A stretch of DNA of 20,055 nt from Salmonirosea sp038204185 (GTDB lineage: Bacteria > Bacteroidota > Bacteroidia > Cytophagales > Spirosomataceae). The number at the start of each line of letters is the position of its first letter. The first letter of the stretch is position 1. This document shows, piece after piece, positions 13,763 through 20,055 of the stretch. The notes beneath the pieces were generated by a model, which saw only the letters and a list, made by a program, of their open reading frames with translations, searched no databases and had not been told where the DNA came from. The translations under genes were made by a program, and so were the position numbers. The stretch is taken from contig JBBRDE010000076.1 of the NCBI GenBank assembly GCA_038204185.1, positions 1 through 20,055 on the forward strand, written 5' to 3'.

Positions 13763-13854
13763 CTACAAAGTTTCTACAAAAAAACTACAAATTTTATACA
13801 AAAATGGATTATGATCTACATAACATCTACAACTTTTCTACAAATTACCTACGA
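13763..13854. repeat. CTACAA array, 11-bp phase, two blocks of four
   Basis: Block 1 is CTACAA 13763, 13774 and 13785 plus ATACAA 13796. Block 2 is CTACAT 13816, CTACAA 13827 and 13838, and CTACGA 13849. Within each block the spacing is exactly 11 bp, and 20 bp separate the last start of block 1 from the first of block 2. The wider motif is TTTCTACAAA. All copies point the same way. Phasing close to one helical turn suggests cooperative binding of a protein along one face of the DNA. Confidence 0.8.
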
Positions 13855-13864
13855 TTTTCCCGCG

Positions 13865-13894
13865 AAGACCCTTTCGGAGCGTAAAAAGGGTCTT
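13865..13894. repeat. Hairpin beside the CTACAA array
   Basis: AAGACCCTTT (13865-13874) and AAAGGGTCTT (13885-13894) are perfect complements with a 10-nt loop. It lies between the phased array and the candidate oriT. It may be a relaxosome site or an insulator between the divergent operons. Confidence 0.5.
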
Positions 13895-13964
13895 AATCTG
13901 ATATTATGGCCAGTTTTGCGGTTCGGAAGGGGAGAACTATATTTGGGGATAGGGGGGAGCAAGA

Positions 13965-14040
13965 TGTGGTTTTGCAAGGGGCAAAACCGTCGCGCAAGCG
14001 CGAATCTTGTGGGGGGTACCCCCTCAACCCCGGTTGAAAA
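13965..14040. other. Candidate origin of transfer (oriT)
   Basis: A dense run of short inverted repeats lies just before mobC: GGTTTTGC/GCAAAACC (13968-13988), TCGCG-CAAG-CGCGA (13990-14003), the palindrome GGGGGTACCCCC (14012-14023) and CAACC/GGTTG (14025-14036). oriTs of MOBP-type relaxases usually lie upstream of the mobilization genes and carry an inverted repeat just before the nick. The nick site cannot be placed. ATCTTGTGGGG (14004-14014), between two of the repeats, is the part I would test first. Confidence 0.5.
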
Positions 14041-14051
14041 ACAACCCGACC

Positions 14052-14405
14052 ATGGTAGAGAAAGAAGAGAAAAACAAGGGGGGGCGACCGGAGCTGGGGA
14101 ATGCCAAACGCAACCGGGTCATCAGCGCCTACTACGATGCCGGTGAGTACGAGGCCGTTTCCCGGAAGGCGGAAGCGGTGGGCATGGCGCGGTCGGAATA
14201 CGTGCGCACGGTCAGCCTGAAAGGGTACATCAGGGCCATCGACACCCCCGAGGCACAGGACGAGAAGAGGAAGCTGATCGGGCTGTCCAACAACGTCAAC
14301 CAACTGGCCAGACTGGCGCATCAACAGGGGATGGGGCAGGTGGTTGCGCGCCTGGACGCGCTGCTGGACGAGATAGACAGAATCTTAAAAAAATACAAAC
14401 GATGA
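14052..14405 (+). CDS. mobC: MobC-like relaxosome accessory protein
   Basis: This 117-aa basic protein has the C-terminal signature LSNNVNQLARLAHQQG (about residues 76-91), found in bacterial mobilisation proteins of the MobC type (Pfam MobC). The N-terminal part (GGRPELGNAKRNRVISAYYD) and AGEYEAVSRKAEAVGMARSE fit a ribbon-helix-helix DNA-binding domain. MobC proteins bind oriT and help the relaxase open the strands. The start ATG at 14052 follows directly after the candidate oriT. An alternative in-frame ATG at 14007 would run through the GGGGGTACCCCC palindrome and is unlikely. The stop overlaps the relaxase start by 4 bp (ATGA). Confidence 0.85.
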   Translation: MVEKEEKNKGGRPELGNAKRNRVISAYYDAGEYEAVSRKAEAVGMARSEYVRTVSLKGYIRAIDTPEAQDEKRKLIGLSNNVNQLARLAHQQGMGQVVARLDALLDEIDRILKKYKR

Positions 14406-16051
14406 TCGCCAAGGTACTTAGAAGCGGCAGCGGATTTTCGGGGGTGATTGAATACCTCTACGAGGGCAAGCTGGAAAACCGGAGGGCTAACGACAAGCGG
14501 GCCGAGGTCATCCTGCACAGCGACAACATACGGGTGCCGCGCGACTGGCAGGATGTGGCCGGGCGCGGGCGCATGAAGGCTGATTTCATCGAGCAGTCCC
14601 AGTCCCACCGGCACCACAAAACGCGTGGTAAGGACTTGATCGGCGAACACGTGCTGTCCTTCTCCCAGGACGATATGCGCAAGCTGCGGACGAAAGAGGG
14701 GATGCGCCAGGTGGCAGGCGAGTATGTGCAGCTACTGGGGCTGGACAAGACCCAGCACGTGGCCATCCTGCACCAGGACACCGACAACCCGCACCTGCAT
14801 TTGCTATTCAACAGGGTGACCAACGACCGTAAGAAGTTCGACAATTCGTGGGAGAAAAAGCGGGCGGTGGGCGCGGCGGTCAGTCTGGCCCAAAAGCACG
14901 GCCTGCACCTGGTCGGCAAATTGAGCCAGCAGGCCAAAGAGTCACGGGCTCGCGCGATGCGGGCGGGCATGGAGGACCTGAAGCAGATGCAGCAGCAGCA
15001 TCCCATGTTGAGCCAGGCGCGCAACCTGCACCACTTCAAAAAACTGGCCGTCCAACAGAGAGTCCGCTACGAGAAAAAGGGAGACCAGGTGAAGATCGAA
15101 GGCACGGATTACAGGCTGGGGGATTTGGAAGCCATGTTCCAGGCCAACCGCGAGGCGGCCAGCAAGGCCAAACCGGCCGCAGAAGTCGGAAAAGAGGGGG
15201 TGCATCAGCAGCGGGAAGAACTACTGAGTGCCAACGGTATGGCTCACTTCAGGGCAAAAGCTCGGCGGCTGGGCGTGGCCCTGGACATGGGAGGGGAGAA
15301 CATCACATTTAACGGTGAAAAGCACACGAAAAAGGAACTGGAAGAGCGATTCGCCCGAAACTTAGAGGATGGCTTGCGGAAACGGCAGGAACATGCCGGG
15401 AAAATCGAAGCTTCCGGGGTAGACACTATAACGCAGCAGACAGTCAGGACAAAGGAAGAACCCGCAACCGAACCAAAGGCAAAACAGGAAAAGGAAGAAA
15501 CCTCCGCGACTGTGAACCTAAACCACTTCGAGCACACCGAAGAGCAGCGGGGCATATCCCCGGAAATTGACGAACTTTTCAGCTCCACCGACTTGCCGAT
15601 GTTCCTGCGCAAGAGTGAACGGCTGGGGCTTCCCGCAGAGGTAGACCAGAAGAGCGTCACAGTAGGCGGGGCGCGCTACGAGCGGCGGGAGCTGGAAGAA
15701 ATCTTCGACCTCAACCGGGAGGAGCAAAAAAAGCAAAGTGAGGAAGTCCAGAAGGGGTCTGCGTTGGAAAAGCCGCCCGGCCGGGAGTCCCGCCGGGAGC
15801 CGGAGGTTAGGAGCGGGCGGAACCGGGAGTTTGATTATCGGGAACAGGCGCAGGAAGGGACGCCTAGCGAAGGCCAAAACCGGAAAAGCAGCGCATCACC
15901 CGGCATGGTGGCCGAGCCGACTCAGCAGGCCCAGCGTCCCGACCAGGCCAAGCCCCAGCAGCGAAAGCGGAAGAAAGGAAAGAAAATACCCGACTTCCGC
16001 CGAAAGATAGAAAACCAGGAGCGCTACCACCAGCAGGGACAAAAAATCTAA
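14402..16051 (+). CDS. mobA: Relaxase, MobA/VirD2 (MOBP-like) family
   Basis: This 549-aa protein has the N-terminal relaxase domain (about residues 1-170). The candidate nicking tyrosine is in GFSGVIEYLYEG (Y18 or Y20). Motif II-like GEHVLSFS is at 81-88. The metal-binding histidine motif HQDTDNPHLHLLFN (H124, H131, H133; final N137) is intact. It would nick oriT, stay bound to the 5' end and be led into the channel by the T4CP. The C-terminal 350 residues are unusual: three copies of an about 44-residue module (209-252, 280-323, 398-441) are separated by charged, low-complexity linkers, and the tail is very rich in K, R, Q and E. It is translationally coupled to mobC (4-bp overlap). Confidence 0.92.
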   Translation: MIAKVLRSGSGFSGVIEYLYEGKLENRRANDKRAEVILHSDNIRVPRDWQDVAGRGRMKADFIEQSQSHRHHKTRGKDLIGEHVLSFSQDDMRKLRTKEGMRQVAGEYVQLLGLDKTQHVAILHQDTDNPHLHLLFNRVTNDRKKFDNSWEKKRAVGAAVSLAQKHGLHLVGKLSQQAKESRARAMRAGMEDLKQMQQQHPMLSQARNLHHFKKLAVQQRVRYEKKGDQVKIEGTDYRLGDLEAMFQANREAASKAKPAAEVGKEGVHQQREELLSANGMAHFRAKARRLGVALDMGGENITFNGEKHTKKELEERFARNLEDGLRKRQEHAGKIEASGVDTITQQTVRTKEEPATEPKAKQEKEETSATVNLNHFEHTEEQRGISPEIDELFSSTDLPMFLRKSERLGLPAEVDQKSVTVGGARYERRELEEIFDLNREEQKKQSEEVQKGSALEKPPGRESRREPEVRSGRNREFDYREQAQEGTPSEGQNRKSSASPGMVAEPTQQAQRPDQAKPQQRKRKKGKKIPDFRRKIENQERYHQQGQKI

Positions 16052-16068
16052 CCAGACACAGACCAACT

Positions 16069-16344
16069 ATGACCCTAATAGGATTTCTCAAACTAAGCTG
16101 CGCGCTGATTTTCGGCATCTACCTTTTGTCGGTCAACTTTTTTAAGCGCCAAACCAACCGGGTCGCCGTCGAGCGGCCCGAGCCCGAAGCTTTCACCTTC
16201 TTCCCCCAGAAAGGGGCGGGGATGGGGCGGGAGGAACTGGAAAAAATACTGGGCGTGTCCCCAGAGCCTAAAGGGACCGAGGGCGTCCCCCGGCGGATTC
16301 CTCTCGCCAAGCAACGCAAGCTGGCGAAAAAGGATTTCCCATGA
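16069..16344 (+). CDS. Small membrane-anchored protein of the mob operon
   Basis: This 91-aa protein has one N-terminal hydrophobic span (residues 3-23, LIGFLKLSCALIFGIYLLSV) followed by a basic, proline-rich tail (EPEAFTFFPQ, REELEKILGVSPEPKG, LAKQRKLAKKDFP). It is not recognised. It starts 18 bp after the relaxase stop and overlaps the M23 gene start by 4 bp (ATGA), so it is part of the same operon. With one span and a cytoplasmic or periplasmic tail, it could tether the next gene's product or the relaxosome to the inner membrane. This is inference. Confidence 0.75.
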   Translation: MTLIGFLKLSCALIFGIYLLSVNFFKRQTNRVAVERPEPEAFTFFPQKGAGMGREELEKILGVSPEPKGTEGVPRRIPLAKQRKLAKKDFP

Positions 16345-16919
16345 TTTGGCTGTTAATGACACTATCCTGGATAAGCCTATCCATACCGGGCGGCGATACG
16401 CTGGCCGAGCGTATCGGGCACATGGAGCCTGCCGCTGTGGTGCGTGCCTACCCGCAGATCCTGGCCACCAGCCCGGCCCAGGCCCTGCGCATCCCCTGTA
16501 TAGTTCCCTTTGAGACCTACCGCGCCACGCATATCACCTCTTTATTTGCCAACCGCCAGCATCCCTTGCTCAAAAAGATGCGGTACCACGACGGGCTGGA
16601 CATCGGCTGCGAGATTCAACCCGTTGTCGTCACGGCGCGCGGGGTAGTGGCGCGGACGGGCCACGACAAGGGGCTGGGGCGGTTCGTGAAGGTCATGCAC
16701 GGCAACGGCTATGAGACGACATACGGCCACCTCTCGGAGGTCTGGGTGCAGCCCGGCCAAATCCTCGACCTGGGGGAGCCACTGGGCGTGGCGGGGCAAA
16801 CGGGCCTGGCCACGGGTGTACACCTGCACTACCAAATAACGAAAGACGGGCGGTTGGCCGACCCGCTGGATTACTTGCTGCTGCTATACCAAAACGCGCG
16901 GACGCTGGGTGTCAAATGA
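16341..16919 (+). CDS. M23-family peptidoglycan endopeptidase
   Basis: This 192-aa protein has a signal-like hydrophobic start (MIWLLMTLSWISLS) and a C-terminal LytM/M23 metallopeptidase domain. The zinc ligands are visible: H83 and D87 in YHDGLDIG, and H163 in GVHLHYQ (H161/H163). The catalytic-region histidine is H130 in TTYGHLS. M23 enzymes cut peptide bridges in the cell wall. In conjugation operons a wall-opening enzyme makes room for the mating apparatus. It is translationally coupled to the small membrane protein before it, and its 3' end overlaps the convergent T4CP gene by 8 bp. Confidence 0.88.
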   Translation: MIWLLMTLSWISLSIPGGDTLAERIGHMEPAAVVRAYPQILATSPAQALRIPCIVPFETYRATHITSLFANRQHPLLKKMRYHDGLDIGCEIQPVVVTARGVVARTGHDKGLGRFVKVMHGNGYETTYGHLSEVWVQPGQILDLGEPLGVAGQTGLATGVHLHYQITKDGRLADPLDYLLLLYQNARTLGVK

Positions 16920-18921
16920 GGCCCCCGTCCTGCTCCCAACGCAGTAGGTCCTCAATGTCCTTCTTCACCGCGTCGAAATTTTGCCTGACGCTAGCCTCAC
17001 TCACGCTCTTTTCGGGCAGAGCCTGGTAAGGGTGGCGCATCTGGCCGGTCTCAACGGGGATAAACCCATTGAAAAGCTTGCGGTCGATGTCCTCACCGAA
17101 ATTGTCGGCTACCTTGCCCACGAAATTGCCCTGGCTGAGCGTGGCGATCTTGGAGGCAGGCACCAGTTGCTCCATGCGGCTGCTTTCGGAAATGTTCACG
17201 TCGCTTTTCTGGTAGGAGGTCGAGACGCTGACCTGCTGGATCTTGCCGAACATCTTGCTGAGCGTTTCGGCAGACTGCGAATTAACCGCCCCGGAGAAGA
17301 TCGTGCCGCAGGTGTTGAGGATGACGGCGGCCTGTTCCCGGCCGTAATCCACCGTCATCTGCTCCATGTCCTGGATGCCGAGCCAGGTGGCTACTTTGTA
17401 GGAACGCACCGTCGCGATGAAGGCGTCCAGGCCCTTCAAATACATCGTCGGCAATTCATCAATAAAGAAAGCCGACTTGCAGCCTGCCTTCTGGTACTGA
17501 TAGATCGAGCGCATGACCGTGGAGGTGTACACCGACAGGGCCGCGCCGTACACCGTCAGGCGCAGGGGGTTGTTGGCCAGGCACAGTATCTTGGGCCGCT
17601 TCGGGGTATTGATGTCGAGCGTAATGTCGTCGCCGGTCATGGTCCAGTAGATGTTAGGGGAGGCCAGGCGCGCCAGGGCGTTCTGGGCGCTGGCCACCTG
17701 ACCCGCCAACTGTTTCCCCGCCTTATTCTCGCGGGCCACCTTGAAGATGGCCGAGTAGGCGTCCATGTCGGGGTAGGCAGCTATGACGTCAATGACCGTA
17801 TTGGGGTTTTGGGCGATCAGCTCGATGCAGTGCGGCAGGCTGCAAATGGCCCTGCCCCACAACTGATCCCTATACTTGTCCTCCATCATGCGCAGAAACC
17901 AGATCACCATCGTCAGGTAATTGATGGCCGAGTCGCAAAAGAAATCACCCTCTTTCTTAATCCAGGTACGGTTGAGGTTGAGCAGCAACTGCTTGGCCGT
18001 CTCGCTGGCCTCATCAATGGTCTTGATGTAGGTCGGCCCCAGCGGATTGCAGCGCGCGCTCACGCCCGGCTCATCGAAATTGATCAGAGCAAATTCTGGA
18101 ATGACGGGCTGTCCGTCATCCAGCTTACCGAAGATGTATCTGTCGTTCGCCAGGCTCTTAGCCAGGGAGTTGTAGGCCTCCATCGTCAGGTCGGGGTATT
18201 TTACGTCATAGACCACCGCTGCGTACCCCTTGTAAATCGACTGCCAGATGGCGGGGGTGAGAATGGTGAAGGTCTTGCCCGAACCCTGGGAGCCGATGAC
18301 CAGAACGGCCCGCTGGGGGTTGATGACGTTGACGTAACCCTCGTTCCATTTGCCGCCGTACCGGTACTGCAGCTTGTAGTTGACCGAGTAATCATTGACG
18401 AGCAGCTTCTGATACTGGGGGAACTGCTCATTAACCTCATTGAAAATGTCCACTTCAGGCACCACGACCAGCGAGGCGAAGACCAGCCCCCCGTTGATAA
18501 CGGCCATCAGACCCAACACCTGGATGGCGGGCAGGGCCAGAAAACCGTACAAACCGTATTGCCGCAGCGGCAGGGCCGACGCGCCGAGGATCAGCGTTGC
18601 CCCCAGCAGTAGGAAAACATTGCCTTTGAAGGTGCTGGCGTTGGGAACCAGCCTGGGCCTGGATACTATCGCGGTCGCCATTGCCAGGAATAGCACGCAG
18701 AATTTAGCTGCCCCGCTGAAAAAGAAGGTGCGGGGAACGCCAAGCTGGCGGTTGAACTTGGCGAAGAATCGCAGGGCGGCCGAATCCCCGTTAACCGTCA
18801 GAAAATAGGACTCGAAAAAAAAATAGGCATTGTAGGCGATCAGCAGAATCGCCAAATACAGTAACAGGCTGTAAATCTGATTTGAATACTCCTTTTCCTT
18901 ACTCGTTGCGGCGGTTTCCAT
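16912..18921 (-). CDS. Type IV coupling protein (TraG/VirD4-like)
   Basis: This 669-aa inner-membrane ATPase has several hydrophobic spans in its first 155 residues (about 17-41, 66-88, 100-118, 123-153). The Walker A GSQGSGKT lies at 210-217, the Walker B FFIDELP at 485-491, and WLGIQDMEQM (about 526-535) is the family's conserved Q-containing motif. It docks the relaxase-DNA complex and passes it to the secretion pore. I chose the ATG at 18919-18921 (METAATSKEKEYSN). A TTG nine codons earlier (18948) is possible. More spans than the two of VirD4 are common in Bacteroidota T4CPs. It converges with the mob operon and diverges from the TraE-like operon, sharing the intergenic control region at 18922-19062. 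Confidence 0.9.
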   Translation of the reverse strand: METAATSKEKEYSNQIYSLLLYLAILLIAYNAYFFFESYFLTVNGDSAALRFFAKFNRQLGVPRTFFFSGAAKFCVLFLAMATAIVSRPRLVPNASTFKGNVFLLLGATLILGASALPLRQYGLYGFLALPAIQVLGLMAVINGGLVFASLVVVPEVDIFNEVNEQFPQYQKLLVNDYSVNYKLQYRYGGKWNEGYVNVINPQRAVLVIGSQGSGKTFTILTPAIWQSIYKGYAAVVYDVKYPDLTMEAYNSLAKSLANDRYIFGKLDDGQPVIPEFALINFDEPGVSARCNPLGPTYIKTIDEASETAKQLLLNLNRTWIKKEGDFFCDSAINYLTMVIWFLRMMEDKYRDQLWGRAICSLPHCIELIAQNPNTVIDVIAAYPDMDAYSAIFKVARENKAGKQLAGQVASAQNALARLASPNIYWTMTGDDITLDINTPKRPKILCLANNPLRLTVYGAALSVYTSTVMRSIYQYQKAGCKSAFFIDELPTMYLKGLDAFIATVRSYKVATWLGIQDMEQMTVDYGREQAAVILNTCGTIFSGAVNSQSAETLSKMFGKIQQVSVSTSYQKSDVNISESSRMEQLVPASKIATLSQGNFVGKVADNFGEDIDRKLFNGFIPVETGQMRHPYQALPEKSVSEASVRQNFDAVKKDIEDLLRWEQDGGLI

Positions 18922-18969
18922 TCGTAAAAAATCTAAGTTTTTTTTCAAAAGTACCTAACCAACTGTTGC

Positions 18970-19020
18970 TTTGTACATTTTAGTAACTAATTTGTACCGT
19001 ACAAAAGTTGCCAATTGTAC
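18970..19020. promoter_or_regulatory. TTTGTAC operator between T4CP and tra operon
   Basis: TTTGTAC at 18970 and 18991 (21 bp apart) and inverted GTACAAA at 18999 form a near-perfect inverted repeat TTTGTACCGTACAAA (18991-19005). ATTGTAC follows at 19014. The cluster lies in the 141-bp gap between two divergent transfer transcription units, so a single regulator could control both. Confidence 0.55.
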
Positions 19021-19062
19021 AGTTTTTATTTACTATTCTTAGTAACCAAACAACAGTTTATA

Positions 19063-19386
19063 ATGAAAAAAGCCTTTTTCTCCGCCCGGCAGGGTATCTC
19101 TACAGCCCTGTTGTCGGGCCTGACGACGACGGCCTTCGCCCAGAACGGCATCGACGCGGGAGCCTCCGCACTGCAAGGGCTTACCTCCGCCCTGGATGCG
19201 TATCTCGACCCGGTCACGACCGTGGTGTACGTGGTGGCCGCCGTGGTCGGGATCGTGGGTGCCCTGCGCGTTTTTGTGAACTGGCAGAATGGCAAGGACA
19301 ATGTCATGGCGTCGGCCACGGGATGGCTGGGTGCGTGCCTCTTCCTGCTGGTCGCCAACACCGTACTGCGGGCCATGTTTATTTGA
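19063..19386 (+). CDS. traE: TraE-like conjugation protein (DUF4134 type), copy 1
   Basis: This 107-aa protein has a signal peptide ending in TTTAFA (residues 19-24) and then two hydrophobic spans (about 52-68 and 82-104). Between them is the motif GALRVFVNWQNGKDNV, which is typical of TraE (DUF4134) of Bacteroidota conjugative elements. TraE is a VirB2/VirB3-region-like membrane component of the mating pore. The ATG at 19063 fits the signal peptide. Upstream in-frame codons (from 19015) run into the TTTGTAC operator. It is the first gene of an operon continuing out of the window. Confidence 0.88.
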   Translation: MKKAFFSARQGISTALLSGLTTTAFAQNGIDAGASALQGLTSALDAYLDPVTTVVYVVAAVVGIVGALRVFVNWQNGKDNVMASATGWLGACLFLLVANTVLRAMFI

Positions 19387-19434
19387 CCGACCAACGGGAA
19401 TCGCCCTCTGGCGGTTCCCTCACTCTTACCACCG

Positions 19435-19791
19435 ATGAGAGAAACCCTACTGTTGACGCTGCTTTTGATTCTCTGCCACCTGGCTCCGGGGCAATCGTTC
19501 GACTACGCCGGTGGGGGAGGAGGAGACCTGGGTCTGCGGAGCCAGGTTGTACGGCCCCTGGCCCGGCACATGCCACTGATCTTCAACTTAACCATGACCG
19601 TGCTGGCCATCACCGCCATGGTGGGGGCGGGCAAGATATACACGCGCTGGCAGGAGGGAACCGAGGACGTGACCTCCATGATCCTGCGCTGGTTCATGGG
19701 CATCTTGCTGGTCTTCGCCCTGATGTACTTTCTGAAACAATGGGCGTCAGGCAACCCCGCGCTGCCCGTCACCCCCGACCTAAACTTCTGA
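19435..19791 (+). CDS. TraE-like protein, copy 2
   Basis: This 118-aa protein has a signal peptide (MRETLLLTLLLILCHLAPGQ), a glycine-rich stretch (YAGGGGGDLGL), and two spans around the motif VGAGKIYTRWQEGTEDV. It aligns with copy 1 at (R/K)(V/I)(F/Y)xxWxxGxx(D/N)V and in the position of the second span (MILRWFMGILLVFALMYFL). Overall identity is low, so this is an old duplication or a distinct pore subunit. It starts 48 bp after copy 1 in the same direction. Confidence 0.75.
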   Translation: MRETLLLTLLLILCHLAPGQSFDYAGGGGGDLGLRSQVVRPLARHMPLIFNLTMTVLAITAMVGAGKIYTRWQEGTEDVTSMILRWFMGILLVFALMYFLKQWASGNPALPVTPDLNF

Positions 19792-19794
19792 CGA

Positions 19795-20055
19795 GTGGAA
19801 GGCATACTCTACACCATCCAGACGATATGCGTGTTTGGCTGCGGCGCGGCGGGCGTGGTCTCGGGCCTGCGCATCTACGCCAAATGGAACCGGGGCGAGG
19901 AGGTCGTTGGCCTGATCCTGTCCTGGCTAACGGGCCTTCTGAGCGTGGGCGTACTGACCCACGCCATCCGCACCTACATCATGGGCGGGGGATACGCGGG
20001 CGGGCTGGCCCTGGGCTGGGCGGGTCTGCTCAACCAGGAAGTCTACGAGTTCGCC
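19795..20055 (+). CDS. TraE-like protein, copy 3 (runs off window)
   Basis: This frame is open for 87 codons to the window edge. It begins at a GTG (19795), three bases after the stop of copy 2 and in the same frame. No in-frame ATG occurs before 19981, so GTG is the best start. It reads VEGILYTIQTICVFGCG, then GLRIYAKWNRGEEVVGLILS, with two hydrophobic spans flanking RIYAKWNRGEEVV. This matches the core motif of copies 1 and 2. Unlike them it has no signal peptide, so its N-terminus may be cytoplasmic. A glycine-rich segment (MGGGYAGGLALGWAG) follows the second span. Confidence 0.7.
   Translation, partial: MEGILYTIQTICVFGCGAAGVVSGLRIYAKWNRGEEVVGLILSWLTGLLSVGVLTHAIRTYIMGGGYAGGLALGWAGLLNQEVYEFA

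Noticed and set aside
16981..18612. 543-codon open frame on the plus strand
   Set aside because: It lies wholly opposite the T4CP gene. The T4CP has clear Walker motifs and spans; the antisense product is a compositional shadow rich in V, G, R, H and Q.

Overview
The window looks like part of a conjugative or mobilizable plasmid of a member of the Bacteroidota, probably a Spirosoma-like Cytophagales. The phylum call rests on the TraE (DUF4134-type) conjugation proteins, the Bacteroidota-style mobilization genes, a TAnnTTTG promoter box and the scarcity of strong Shine-Dalgarno sites. The genus is a guess. Compact, GC-rich transfer genes (about 12.1-20.05 kb) contrast with an AT-rich, gene-poor and scarred maintenance region (0-12 kb).

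Layout. 1-546 is the 5' part of an unknown gene. 788-2230 and 3762-5462 are two separate Rep_3-type replicons, each with an initiator gene on the minus strand, its own iterons and a related flanking module. 5.5-7.8 kb holds remnants and a complete IS4-family element (6289-7416). 7841-8843 is a ParA + small basic (ribbon-helix-helix-like) partition cassette. 8.9-12.1 kb is a graveyard: a broken AraC-type regulator, a truncated copy of the partition DNA-binding gene, an intact antitoxin-like gene beside a broken PIN toxin, and a degraded unknown gene.

12107-13707 (minus) encodes a DNA-binding-like protein, a second ParA/VirC1-like ATPase and a one-span membrane protein. It is transcribed away from a mobilization operon (14052-16919: MobC-like, MobA relaxase, small membrane protein, M23 peptidase). 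The coupling protein (T4CP, 16912-18921, minus) converges on that operon. From 19063 the mating-pore operon starts, with three tandem TraE-like membrane proteins; the last runs off the window.

The most striking signal is a hexamer, ACAAC(T/C) or its complement, repeated at exactly 12-bp intervals in six arrays (3495, 6237, 7797, 8509, 8843, 9919). They surround the par cassette and every copy of the 3' end of its DNA-binding gene, which suggests a multi-site centromere and operator. A second phased array (CTACAA every 11 bp, 4+4 copies, 13763-13854) lies between the divergent relaxosome and ATPase operons, next to a hairpin-rich candidate oriT. A working model is that Rep1/Rep2 replicate the plasmid, ParA with the small DNA-binding protein segregates it, and MobC/MobA with the second ATPase trio prepare DNA and bring it to the T4CP and the TraE-containing pore.
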